Below are positions 1 to 8,157 of a stretch of 19,195 nucleotides of DNA, piece after piece. The notes under the pieces are model-generated. The model was not told the origin of the DNA. It saw only the letters and a list, made by a program, of their open reading frames with translations, and searched no databases. A program made the position numbers and the translations under genes. Each line of letters starts with the position of its first letter. Position 1 is the first letter of the stretch. The stretch is from CAVHXA01 sp963639765 (GTDB lineage: Bacteria > Bacillota > Clostridia > Oscillospirales > Oscillospiraceae). The stretch is taken from contig CAVHXA010000034.1 of NCBI GenBank assembly GCA_963639765.1, positions 1 through 19,195 on the forward strand. The letters are read 5' to 3'.

Positions 1-11
1 ATTCTATACAT
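1..11 (-). CDS. start of a further gene leaving the left edge (partial)
   Basis: Only three codons and two bases are inside the window (Met-Tyr-Arg and on). The case rests on context: an ATG at 11-9 on the minus strand, preceded at about 7 nt by AAGGA within AAAAAGGAAG, and a good promoter at 43-72. No product can be named. It could be an accidental ATG. Confidence 0.3.
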
Positions 12-42
12 TGGGGCTTCCTTTTTCAATTGTGCGAAAAAT

Positions 43-72
43 ATTATACGTTATCTTTTTTGCCTATTGCAA
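43..72 (-). promoter_or_regulatory. candidate sigma-70-type promoter for the left-edge gene
   Basis: Read on the minus strand, the -35 is TTGCAA (67-72, four of six consensus bases), the spacer is 18 nt, and the -10 is a perfect TATAAT (43-48). The expected start is near 36, leaving a leader of about 25 nt before the ATG at 11. No convincing terminator lies between the DUF1848 stop (117) and this promoter, so read-through from operon B is possible. Confidence 0.45.
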
Positions 73-116
73 CTTCATTTTACAATCCGCCAAAAAGCAT
101 TGACATAACCGATTTA

Positions 117-1067
117 TCAGATCATCTTTAATTGAACTGTTCCATATGCTTCACTCCTAAGTGATTTCATTTTTCTTGCCGTTATCTTGTCCGCGGGGTC
201 TTCAATCCCAATCAGAAAGGCAGAACAAGGATCATGCTGCGCAGAGAATGTGGATACGCTTTTCATGTTGAAGTTTGCGTAGCAGTAGCGGCAACCGTGC
301 CTGCATGTGTTATACTGACCGATGTCGATGCTTTCGATACACCCGCACTCGGCTCGCTGATTGGGATCTTTTTTTGCTTTCATCTTCCAGCCGGTCAATT
401 TTGCGATCAGTTCCGCGTCAATACAACAGCCGTGGCGGATGCCGTAGTTATCAAGATCAATGGCTTCTGCACAGGTGCGAAGCTGCATGCCGCATTGCGT
501 GGCGATTTGGTAAAATGCCGCAGCCAAGGTATTCATTTCGTCGGATGTGCAGCTTCGTACATCATAGCCCTTCAGATTGTTTTTCACTTTATCGTAAATG
601 TCGATAAAGCTGAAGACGCAAGTGTTTGTTTTGCCTCGAAGCGTCTGGGCGATACGTTCGAAATGCTCAATGTGCCATTGCACGTCGTATTTGTCTGTCA
701 GCAGAACGGGATCATAGCGCCAGATGACGGCATCGCTTCCAACGCGGTCAGATAATTCGTAAAAAGTTTCGAGCTTTTCCGGCATCATCGGAAGCGACGG
801 CTCGATATCACGATCATACGCATTGAGCGTATATTGAAAATAAAAAGGATAAAGCCTTTGAATATCCGGAATATACGGCAAAAGCGGTTTCGCGTTTTTG
901 GTCCAAAATACGATGCAGTCGATGACCTTCGGATTGAGTTGCACCCTGCTGACCTGATGATAATTCATGGGATTCCGTACCAGCACATAACCTTCACGCA
1001 GGCGGTTCATGAACCATTCGGCATAAAAGGCGGGGATGTCCGTGCGGCGACTTGCACTCAGAATCAT
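117..1067 (-). CDS. DUF1848 family protein with radical-SAM-like cysteine motif
   Basis: This encodes 316 residues. The N-terminus, MILSASRRTDIPAFYAEW, is the hallmark DUF1848 opening; the conserved FWTKN follows near residues 54-58. The C-terminal part has C241 and C243 in an AECGCIESIDIG stretch, then C255, C259 and C262 in CRHGCRYCYAN. That is a CX3CX2C arrangement like the one that binds the iron-sulphur cluster in radical SAM enzymes. The family has no established reaction that I know. The start at 1067 is chosen because the family N-terminus begins there; a longer frame to 1160 would add 31 residues that overlap the helicase gene and look like its antiparallel-frame shadow. The gene begins 4 nt after the stop of the helicase-methyltransferase gene, so it is translationally coupled and the last member of operon B. 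A weak GAGAG ribosome site lies upstream. Confidence 0.88.
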   Translation of the reverse strand: MILSASRRTDIPAFYAEWFMNRLREGYVLVRNPMNYHQVSRVQLNPKVIDCIVFWTKNAKPLLPYIPDIQRLYPFYFQYTLNAYDRDIEPSLPMMPEKLETFYELSDRVGSDAVIWRYDPVLLTDKYDVQWHIEHFERIAQTLRGKTNTCVFSFIDIYDKVKNNLKGYDVRSCTSDEMNTLAAAFYQIATQCGMQLRTCAEAIDLDNYGIRHGCCIDAELIAKLTGWKMKAKKDPNQRAECGCIESIDIGQYNTCRHGCRYCYANFNMKSVSTFSAQHDPCSAFLIGIEDPADKITARKMKSLRSEAYGTVQLKMI

Positions 1068-1071
1068 TGAA

Positions 1072-4000
1072 TCAAACACTCTCTTTCGTTGTAAGTATTG
1101 CGTAGCTGAACCAATGCTCCGTGCTGCGGTTATAGCGGATATTGGCGGCAAGGGAATCATGAAACAGACCTATACCGGCAACATTTACCGCCGCATCACT
1201 CACAGGTGTGAAAACGGCAAACTCCTGCCCTTTCGTAGCATATCCGATGAATTTGGCAAATTGAGAAGGCCTTTGCTTTTCGCGAGGTTCCAGCAAAACA
1301 GCGTATCCTTTGTTGCTCAGACAGTTCCGAAGGCCGCGCAAATACGCCCTGACGGTTCTGCCGGTAAAATCTTCTTGAGCGTTCAATACATTGCTTTCAA
1401 CCACCAAATCAATATCGTTTCCGGTAAGCGTGTTCATATACTCGAATGCGTCCCGACCTGCCTGCATCTCGATCTGTACACAGAGATTTGAAGGTAGACC
1501 TGTGAGTACCGCATTCCGAAGCCTATGAAACAGCGCTTGAAAATCCGGCTCCTTTTCGACGGCTCTATATTTCAGTGCGAACCGCTTCGATGGGTTGTCT
1601 GCTGCCAGCCTCTTGTAAAATTCAATGATGCTCCATGTGGAAGTTCCGGGTCCGGGACCTATTTCGAGTATAGCAGGATTGATGGGCAGTACGCCTTTTT
1701 CAAGCAATTTCCACAACGGAAGCCATATCTTGTAGAAATTGACCGGCAGGTAGGCAAGTGTATATCCGTCTGCCCTTCCATGATAATCGGTTCGGGCGGT
1801 ATTCCATTCAAAACGACTCTGTTCAACAATTCGGTCGAGCTGAACAGCTGTGAGGGAATTCAGAGACGCAGCGTTTAAGTGGGTGAACATCCCGCGATAT
1901 ATCTCATGTGGAAGATCCATGGCAAAGTTAAATACTGCCCCGCCCGAGAGCTGCATGTATTGCCGAATGCTTTTATCCGCAAGCATATTTTTATCCGCTT
2001 GCGGTAGCGGTCGACCGGGGAATACGCGATTCCAGGCTTCCTCAAAACTGCCGTGTCCCTTGGGTTGCATTTCAGGTGGAATTGACAATCCTTTTTTGAG
2101 CGCTTCAACCTCGCTCCATTGCGTATATACACCCGGTTTGGGCCCAATGGGGACACTATAATACTTGTTTGGTTCGAGCTGACAGATAACACCTGCTTCG
2201 ACGCTTTGCGGAATAAAACGGTCTTCGACTGAATGTTCTGCAATCTGATCCGCCTCATATGCGAACTGAGCGATAAAGGAACTGGCAGGCTCAGAATTGC
2301 CATGATAGGCTTCTACCCCCAATATGTCCAAACGCTCAATGGCTCGGGTCGCCGCAACGTAAAACACGCGCCTTGCCTCTTCGGGATCATAACCAATGCG
2401 ATCAAATTGGGGTTTGCCGGGTAGAACCTCGTCGAACACATCGATCAGCATCACATAATCCCACTCGCGTCCTTTGGCGGAATGAATCGTGGATAGCGAT
2501 ACCGCAACAGCCGATTCACCCGTTGTGACGCAATGAGATGCTTCCCGATCCTGAAATTCATCATCTTCGTCCTTTAACGTTTGCTTCTCCTGCTTTTTCA
2601 TATTTTCGAGATCGACAAGCATATCGTGCAGCGTATCATACATATCGCATACACTCAATACGCCGTAGATATACATGCGCTCGCATAGGGTTTCATGATC
2701 GGCTATGCCGCTGAGCTTTTGAAGGATACTCGTTAAGGCATCCGACGGTCGCATGCCGTGGGCTTTGGTCAGTACATCGTAAATCCGCTGAATGTGGATG
2801 CGATTTATGTCATCGCTTTGCATACTGTCAAGAATCAATCGCAATATGGCCGCTTGGGGTTGTGCCTTGTGCAGCTTTTCAAGACGTTCCTTCTGTTCTT
2901 CATTTTCGGAATACAGCCTCAAATCCTTGCGGCAGGCATGAAACTTCTTTAAATTCACCGGATCATCGGCAAAGCGCAGCACGCGAAATAGCCTGCCGAC
3001 GACACCGACCCTGAGAAGCTCTGTCAGTCCTCTGGATGACTCAAACGGTATACCGCTGCGGTGCATATGTACAATCAGCGGAAGCGCGGATGCGTTCAAG
3101 GGATATAACACGCCCAGCTTTTTATTATGCGCTTGGCAATGCCTTGCGGTTCGCACGATGTAGGCATATAATTCTGCCTCATTGGGGAAATTTTGAGGGA
3201 TGCTGATCGTTCCGTGTTCCTTATGGTTTGCGACCATCTGCTTATCTGCGCGATTATTGTTGTTTTCGATAAAGGCCTTTGAAGAGGCAACAATATCGGC
3301 ATAACTGCGATAATTGATGCCCATCATCAACGGGAAAACATCGTGACGATTGCCAAAGGAAAGAAACATACTCGGCACAGCCCCGCGAAAGCTGTATATG
3401 CTCTGATCGTCATCCCCGACCATAAAGAGGTTGCCTTTTGGACCGCATAACAGATCCAGCAGATCATTCTGAACCCGAGAATTATCCTGCGCTTCATCGA
3501 TGCTCCAATACCCGTAAATCGATTGCAGCTTGCGAAGTACGTACGGATACATTTGCAACCCGTTTAGGCTATAAATCAGCATATCATCATAGTCCATACA
3601 ATCCAGCTCAAGCAATTTTTGCTGATACTCTTCAAACAATACGGCAACGGGGAACTCCTGTTTCTCAATCCGAAGCTTATATTGACTGTATTCCTTTTTG
3701 TTCATTCTGTGGTTTTTGACGCACGAAAAAGCAGTCAGTGCAATATCTTGGGTGGATTCATCGGAAGCCTTGCGTACTCCGTGTTTTTTCAAGATCTGCG
3801 CGATAATCGCACGCTGAACATATTCCTTTTTTTCTTTCGTTTTATCATTCAGATCCTCATCAACCACATGATGCGGACAGATAAAACCCGCCCTTCGCAG
3901 TCGTGGTATCACAATGCACATGCAGAAACTGTGAATGGTACGAAAATCCGGAATAGACCCTTCATCGTCAGTCGGGAAACAACTCCGATACTTTTCCCGC

Positions 4001-4602
4001 ATTTCCTTGGCGGCGGCTCTGGTGAAAGTCATATTCATCAGCCGGCTTGCCGGTATGCCGCAGACGTGTACCATGAAACCGGCACGCGCTATCATGACAG
4101 TGGTTTTACCGCTTCCCGGCACCGCGAATAAAAGATATTTACCGTCTATCGCCTGCACGGCACGGCGTTGATCTTCGCTTAACTTCTCAAATTTGTCGTG
4201 TTGGTTGCAATAATCATTGACACGCTGACTTACGCTTGCCTTCAATATGCGGGATGTATCCGGCTTCGCCACGGCAACTGCGTCTTTGTATTCCGTCTTA
4301 ATTTCCGTATTTGCAGCCGAGGGCGCGTTCGTCTGCAGCAACTTTGCGAGGCGGTCATCCTTTTGCAGTAATTCATCGAAGGTCATGTTTGTGCCGACAT
4401 TAAAGTTGAATTGGACGCTGCGGATGGGATTTGAACGCAAAAAATCAATGGCTGCTTTCGGATCGTTTGTCGACAGCATGCCCGTTTGTTGATTATAGCC
4501 CGATATGCAGTTCTTTTGTACCTCCGCGCCATCGGGACCGGCCCATTCGGTGTACAGTCCCGGTTTGCGTCCCACACAGACAGCGTGATATTTTTTGCCC
4601 AT
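1072..4602 (-). CDS. fusion: viroplasmin domain - UvrD/Rep SF1A helicase - viroplasmin domain - Rsm22-like methyltransferase
   Basis: The protein has 1176 residues. Residues 1-56 (KKYHAVCVGRKPGLYTEW) match the Cauli_VI/viroplasmin fold found at the N-terminus of RNase H1, which binds RNA:DNA hybrids or dsRNA. Residues about 138-780 are a full UvrD-type 3'-5' helicase: Walker A VPGSGKTT (161-168), DEAQD (369-373), GDDDQSIYSFRGA (396-408), INYRS (429-433), motif V STIHSAKGREWD (704-715) and motif VI VFYVAATRA (746-754). A second viroplasmin-like unit follows at 813-862 (YYSVPIGPKPGVYTQW). The C-terminal part, about 930-1176, carries SAM-binding motif I EIGPGPG (980-986), acidic VEKEPD (1015-1020) and DLVVESNVLN (1065-1074). 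It resembles the Rsm22 family of ribosomal-RNA methyltransferase-like proteins, including the YLPxxF lead-in; that family call is inference. ATG at 4602 has AAAGGA 5 nt upstream and lies 14 nt after the TPR-CSD gene. Confidence 0.9.
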   Translation of the reverse strand: MGKKYHAVCVGRKPGLYTEWAGPDGAEVQKNCISGYNQQTGMLSTNDPKAAIDFLRSNPIRSVQFNFNVGTNMTFDELLQKDDRLAKLLQTNAPSAANTEIKTEYKDAVAVAKPDTSRILKASVSQRVNDYCNQHDKFEKLSEDQRRAVQAIDGKYLLFAVPGSGKTTVMIARAGFMVHVCGIPASRLMNMTFTRAAAKEMREKYRSCFPTDDEGSIPDFRTIHSFCMCIVIPRLRRAGFICPHHVVDEDLNDKTKEKKEYVQRAIIAQILKKHGVRKASDESTQDIALTAFSCVKNHRMNKKEYSQYKLRIEKQEFPVAVLFEEYQQKLLELDCMDYDDMLIYSLNGLQMYPYVLRKLQSIYGYWSIDEAQDNSRVQNDLLDLLCGPKGNLFMVGDDDQSIYSFRGAVPSMFLSFGNRHDVFPLMMGINYRSYADIVASSKAFIENNNNRADKQMVANHKEHGTISIPQNFPNEAELYAYIVRTARHCQAHNKKLGVLYPLNASALPLIVHMHRSGIPFESSRGLTELLRVGVVGRLFRVLRFADDPVNLKKFHACRKDLRLYSENEEQKERLEKLHKAQPQAAILRLILDSMQSDDINRIHIQRIYDVLTKAHGMRPSDALTSILQKLSGIADHETLCERMYIYGVLSVCDMYDTLHDMLVDLENMKKQEKQTLKDEDDEFQDREASHCVTTGESAVAVSLSTIHSAKGREWDYVMLIDVFDEVLPGKPQFDRIGYDPEEARRVFYVAATRAIERLDILGVEAYHGNSEPASSFIAQFAYEADQIAEHSVEDRFIPQSVEAGVICQLEPNKYYSVPIGPKPGVYTQWSEVEALKKGLSIPPEMQPKGHGSFEEAWNRVFPGRPLPQADKNMLADKSIRQYMQLSGGAVFNFAMDLPHEIYRGMFTHLNAASLNSLTAVQLDRIVEQSRFEWNTARTDYHGRADGYTLAYLPVNFYKIWLPLWKLLEKGVLPINPAILEIGPGPGTSTWSIIEFYKRLAADNPSKRFALKYRAVEKEPDFQALFHRLRNAVLTGLPSNLCVQIEMQAGRDAFEYMNTLTGNDIDLVVESNVLNAQEDFTGRTVRAYLRGLRNCLSNKGYAVLLEPREKQRPSQFAKFIGYATKGQEFAVFTPVSDAAVNVAGIGLFHDSLAANIRYNRSTEHWFSYAILTTKESV

Positions 4603-4616
4603 CGTGATCCTTTCAC

Positions 4617-5882
4617 TTACAACGCGTCGATTTCCACTGCGTTCAGCTTCATTATGTTCTTACTTTTGTCCAGTCTTTCCTCAAGCGTAAACCGCACCCT
4701 CATGCCGACGTAAATCTCATGTCTTTTGCTACGGAAATCGCGGACGTTGAAGTAGTAGGATTTGCCGCTGTCAGCGAGGATAACGCCGGATTTCCCTTCA
4801 GGGAATATTCTGTCTATCGTTCCGCATAAAAAGACCTTGTCTTTATCACGCCATTGACGCCAAATGGGGTTCAGGCGCTTTAATACCGCTTGCTTGTCCA
4901 ATTCGGCAATCTCATCGGAAAGCTGCCACTGCGTATGGCGGCTTTTTTCCTTCCATTGGTTTTCGGCACGCAGCAAAAGGACAAGCTTTCGCAGGAGCAT
5001 GGAGGTTTCAACGTTTTCTCGGGTCTCAAGATAGCTCGCAAGCTCCTCATAAAAACCAACGCGCATCTTATGTTCGGGATCGGATAATGCACATTCTCCG
5101 GCATACTTCAGTGCCTGTGAATCNNNNNNNNNNAAAAGGCACCAGTGCTTGAAACCCTTCCCGAGTATCTGTTCGATGAGTGCTTTGGCATCTTCGGGCC
5201 GATGCAACGCCTGAAGACATTTTGCCTTGCGGTACAGAAACCAGCTGTCGTTGTTGCTGTGAAAACGATCGATTACCTGAAGTGCCCGGCCGCAGCAGTC
5301 GATGCACGTTTCATAATCCTTTTGTTTCAACAGGAATTTCGTCTTGTAAGAAAACCAGCTCTCACGGTCGGAAGATAAGTTCCTGGTTTTGCCGGATGCA
5401 TCTGTCAGACGTCGTTCCTCATCGTTGAGCGTATCGGGATCTACCTTGTCCAGATACCGCAACGCAAGGCTGTAATCTCTTTCGATTCCCAACTGACCCT
5501 TGTCGATGGCATCCGCAACAAATTTGGCCACGGTCCATCTGGGTGAATATCGGCTATCTGTGCTATGCTCGAATATATAGTCGATTTGCTTAAGCAGTGC
5601 TTGCTTGTCGCCTTGCGAAAAATCAAAGTCCTTCACTTTTACGTGATAGACCGCCCAACCCATTTTATCGTCCAGATTGGAAAAATCGGGATATTTTTTG
5701 TGGCACTTGCGATAAACCTCAAGACAATCCGAATAACGTTTCAATTTGTAGAGGCTTTTCATACAATGCAGGAAATCCCATTGAGAAAACTTTTCGACAT
5801 CGTCGGCATCGTCCCAGATCTCGGCAATTTGTTCGTATTCCTCTTGCTCAAAAAGGTTCTTCAGCTGATACGCGTCCGGCAT
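4617..5882 (-). CDS. TPR-like helical repeat protein with C-terminal cold-shock/OB domain
   Basis: The protein has 421 residues, four of them unknown because of a ten-N gap at 5124-5133. Residues 1 to about 330 are helical with degenerate TPR-type repeats (for example SWFSYKTKFLLKQKDYETC and SWFLYRKAKCLQALHRPEDA), consistent with a protein scaffold. Residues 353-421 look like a cold-shock-type OB fold, with CGTIDRIFPEGKSGVIL followed by SYYFNVRDF and VGMRVRFTLE, matching the usual pattern of G-x-I, K-x-G-x-I, the aromatic Y/F-F-x-x-x-D/S patch and G-x-x-V-x-F. Such domains bind single-stranded RNA or DNA. ATG at 5882 has GAGGAG 9 nt upstream. It is the first gene of operon B, behind the promoter at 5944-5972. 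The reading frame continues cleanly across the gap, so the gene is probably intact. Confidence 0.82.
   Translation of the reverse strand: MPDAYQLKNLFEQEEYEQIAEIWDDADDVEKFSQWDFLHCMKSLYKLKRYSDCLEVYRKCHKKYPDFSNLDDKMGWAVYHVKVKDFDFSQGDKQALLKQIDYIFEHSTDSRYSPRWTVAKFVADAIDKGQLGIERDYSLALRYLDKVDPDTLNDEERRLTDASGKTRNLSSDRESWFSYKTKFLLKQKDYETCIDCCGRALQVIDRFHSNNDSWFLYRKAKCLQALHRPEDAKALIEQILGKGFKHWCLXXXXDSQALKYAGECALSDPEHKMRVGFYEELASYLETRENVETSMLLRKLVLLLRAENQWKEKSRHTQWQLSDEIAELDKQAVLKRLNPIWRQWRDKDKVFLCGTIDRIFPEGKSGVILADSGKSYYFNVRDFRSKRHEIYVGMRVRFTLEERLDKSKNIMKLNAVEIDAL
5124..5133. other. assembly gap (10 N) inside the TPR-CSD gene
   Basis: Ten Ns replace sequence within the TPR region. Flanking codons read HWCL on one side and DSQALKYAGE on the other in the same frame. 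The true length is therefore probably 10 nt modulo 3, but the missing residues cannot be recovered here. Confidence 0.98.
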
Positions 5883-5921
5883 CTGACTTCTCTCCTCAAA
5901 CTCATAATACGTTTCTTGAAT

Positions 5922-5939
5922 TGTGATGTTAATCTCACA
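5922..5939. repeat. short inverted repeat at the operon B start site
   Basis: Arms TGTGA (5922-5926) and TCACA (5935-5939) are separated by 8 nt. With the -10 at 5944-5949, transcription would begin near 5937, so the repeat covers about +1 to +16 of the transcript. It could be an operator or a 5'-end hairpin. The arms are only 5 bp, so chance is possible. Confidence 0.4.
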
Positions 5940-5943
5940 TTAA

Positions 5944-5972
5944 ATAATACCATTAAATCTATTTTGCGTCAA
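5944..5972 (-). promoter_or_regulatory. promoter of operon B (TPR-CSD, helicase-methyltransferase, DUF1848)
   Basis: Read on the minus strand, the -35 is TTGACG (5967-5972, five of six), the spacer is exactly 17 nt, and the -10 is TATTAT (5944-5949, five of six). The start falls near 5937, giving a leader of about 55 nt to the ATG at 5882. A perfect 10-bp palindrome, GTAAATTTAC (5987-5996), lies 14 bp upstream of the -35 and an inverted repeat sits on the start. I see no strong terminator for operon A in this 185-bp interval, so some read-through into operon B is possible. Confidence 0.7.
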
Positions 5973-5986
5973 TATACACATAAATT

Positions 5987-5996
5987 GTAAATTTAC
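5987..5996. repeat. perfect palindrome upstream of the operon B promoter
   Basis: GTAAATTTAC is a perfect 10-bp palindrome located 14 bp upstream of the -35 hexamer, a place where an activator or repressor could bind. It lies in AT-rich DNA, so it may be chance. Confidence 0.35.
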
Positions 5997-6067
5997 TCCA
6001 TGCGACATAGAAATGCTTGCTGAACAGATCCGCTTGGCTATATTCGATCGGTTTAACAGGCTCATTT

Positions 6068-8155
6068 TCACGACAAATCCGGATTTTGATGGCAGCACGG
6101 GCATATCGTTCGGATCTTTCCGGAGATCACGGCCATATTGACGATATCCTTGTACTGAAACAGGCTGTCGTGCTCAAAGAAGCTACCCTGCTTAACCGAT
6201 TGCATTTTTTTGATCGTGTCTGCATCTACGGAGTAGCTCATATAAGAGTACTTATGTCTGCACTGCGGATTCGGGCAGATTGTTTCGGTGATCGTAAGGC
6301 CTCCGCAATTGTCACAAATGCGTTGATTATCGTTTATCCGCATTTCTCCCCCGCAACTTGGACAGCTGTCTTTCCGCAATTTCAATATCTGTCTGTACAG
6401 CACATTCTGAAGACGCCTGAAGGAATTGATGTCAAACATCGTCAGCGGCAGCACGGAGAAAAGATCTCCGTCCTCACGCGCGTAGGCTGTGCTGTTTTGC
6501 TCCGCTTCATTGCAAAGCGGCAGCGCCACTATGATTTCCGCATTCGGGCTTTGGATGCGATACTCGCCGATGAGTTCTTCCAATACCCTTCGAAATGCGG
6601 TTTGGTTCTCCGTTCCGAGTTCCACGGCCGCCGGGAAAATCACAAACTTCGTTTGCTTTGCATCTGCGTAAGAGCGATTCGCCGTATCCAGAAGACTTTT
6701 CAGCATCGTATATTTTCTTTTGCCTTCACTTGTCCCACGTCCCTTACCCGATTTCGTCTTCAGAAGGGCGCAAAAATCATCCATTTCATCCTCGGTAATG
6801 TCGGCCGGCCAAAGCAGTTTGTGACCGTCGTAAGCAATCCTGAACTTATCGTTGCCTGCGGAGATCGGGATTTCAACATTATCGGGAACAGCCATGCTTC
6901 TCGGCTCTATGTCCTTCAGCCTTACGGTGATAAGCCCGCTTTCATCGCGAACTATTGTCATATCGATCCGGTCGATCTTTCGCACATAATGGCCGTTTTT
7001 GAGGAGTTCAAATCCAAGAATATGCGCAGCATAGCCGCACAGCGTGGCGCAGAACTGCCCGTAATCATCAACGATATCATCAAACGGAATTGGGTTTCCT
7101 TCCTCAAGCATTTGGGGCGCAATGGCTCGATGAACGGCTTTCCACAGCTTGAAGATAACGCTGTAGTTTTTATCCATTGTCAGTATGTTCGTTTCGTTCA
7201 GCGGATTGGAAACCGATTTCGCATTTCTCAGATAGCGATACAGTCTACTCTGGCGAAGGCCTCTGTATTTTTTGAGCAGATCATAGGCACTTATCTGCAT
7301 TTTTCGAGTCTGCTCCAAGACTTTTGGCCTGAATTCATCACCGTGATTATCGGAGGACATCAGTTCTGAGACAGCTCGTCGAAAGCTAGCATCAAAGCCA
7401 AAACTATCCGTTTGAACATTGCTGGCGATGATACCCTGCAACTGATCCCGCTGATCCCGCAGTTGCCGCTCCGTTTTTCTAAGGAATGCGAGAATTAGGT
7501 CAAGCAGCGTCTTGACGACCCGGTTTTCGTATATCTGAAATTCGTCGTCTTCGACTCTTGAAAAAAGCCGTGCGGGCTTGAGACCGCTCGCGGTGCGTGC
7601 CAGCCAATCTTCGCTGTGCGCAGCCAGGTACGGTATGGATTCATAGCCGATTCGCTTGACGGTCTCTATCGGGCGCACCTCATTGACGGCCTTCAGATGC
7701 GATATCGGCTTTTCGCATATCAGCTTGAAATGCCGGAAAGCCCTTTCGATTTGACCAAAGATTTCGCTGTAATCAAAGACCTCTGTGGTTTGATCGACGG
7801 CATACAGCTTCAATCGGCCATGCTGTATGCTGTCGATCTCATCTGATTCCATATTCCCGTATTCATAGATGAACTGATCATAGACGCGTGCATACCTGGT
7901 CGACAGGGGCTTTATCAGCGGCCGAACCGCATACAGATGCCGCTCGCCGCCCTGACGGATGATCAGTTCGCCTTCTTCGTTGCACTCGATCTCATCCTTG
8001 ACGGATTTGATCTCGGTTTCGTTGTAGATCATTTCATACGGGCCTTCGTTTTTCTCCGGACACAGTTTCAGCAAAGCCTTGCAGGGCAACGTGCGCAGGG
8101 TGTTCCCGGGCACAAGCTCTCTATTAATCAGGGCCGTCTGATAGTATACTTTCAT
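6068..8155 (-). CDS. DUF2357-type McrC-partner-like protein with C-terminal zinc ribbons
   Basis: The protein has 695 residues. The motif EFQIYENRVVKTLLDLILAF (205-224) matches the conserved E-N-R-x-V-K signature of DUF2357 proteins, which are usually encoded beside McrB-like AAA+ ATPases. It is followed by helical sequence and a probable mixed alpha/beta region (about 390-560). The C-terminus has cysteine pairs C598/C601, C614/C617, C627/C632 and C685/C688, that is, one or two zinc ribbons. I could not find a confident PD-(D/E)XK nuclease signature, so cleavage activity is unproven. The gene begins 2 nt after the McrB-like stop with only a weak ribosome site, so translation is probably coupled. 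By analogy with McrBC it would be the substrate-recognition or nuclease partner driven by the upstream ATPase. It is the last gene of operon A. Confidence 0.78.
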   Translation of the reverse strand: MKVYYQTALINRELVPGNTLRTLPCKALLKLCPEKNEGPYEMIYNETEIKSVKDEIECNEEGELIIRQGGERHLYAVRPLIKPLSTRYARVYDQFIYEYGNMESDEIDSIQHGRLKLYAVDQTTEVFDYSEIFGQIERAFRHFKLICEKPISHLKAVNEVRPIETVKRIGYESIPYLAAHSEDWLARTASGLKPARLFSRVEDDEFQIYENRVVKTLLDLILAFLRKTERQLRDQRDQLQGIIASNVQTDSFGFDASFRRAVSELMSSDNHGDEFRPKVLEQTRKMQISAYDLLKKYRGLRQSRLYRYLRNAKSVSNPLNETNILTMDKNYSVIFKLWKAVHRAIAPQMLEEGNPIPFDDIVDDYGQFCATLCGYAAHILGFELLKNGHYVRKIDRIDMTIVRDESGLITVRLKDIEPRSMAVPDNVEIPISAGNDKFRIAYDGHKLLWPADITEDEMDDFCALLKTKSGKGRGTSEGKRKYTMLKSLLDTANRSYADAKQTKFVIFPAAVELGTENQTAFRRVLEELIGEYRIQSPNAEIIVALPLCNEAEQNSTAYAREDGDLFSVLPLTMFDINSFRRLQNVLYRQILKLRKDSCPSCGGEMRINDNQRICDNCGGLTITETICPNPQCRHKYSYMSYSVDADTIKKMQSVKQGSFFEHDSLFQYKDIVNMAVISGKIRTICPCCHQNPDLS

Positions 8156-8157
8156 CC

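Noticed and set aside
1068..1160. Upstream start that would lengthen the DUF1848 protein by 31 residues
   Set aside because: The family N-terminus MILSASRRTD starts at 1067, and the extension overlaps the end of the helicase-methyltransferase gene in another frame.
5922..5939. TGTGA/TCACA resembling a CRP site
   Set aside because: The spacing is 8 nt rather than the 6 nt of CRP sites, and CRP control is not expected in the likely host group; kept only as a generic inverted repeat.
5940..6065. Minus-strand small frame of 41 codons just after the DUF2357 gene
   Set aside because: It has no ribosome site, runs through the operon B promoter and has no recognisable features.
6017..7369. Long plus-strand open frame (450 codons) opposite the DUF2357 gene; similar ones at 12766-14253 and 14269-15327 opposite the helicase
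   Set aside because: Their translations show no family motifs and are rich in Cys, His, Phe and Arg typical of antisense shadows, while the minus-strand frames carry clear motifs, ribosome sites and tight operon spacing.
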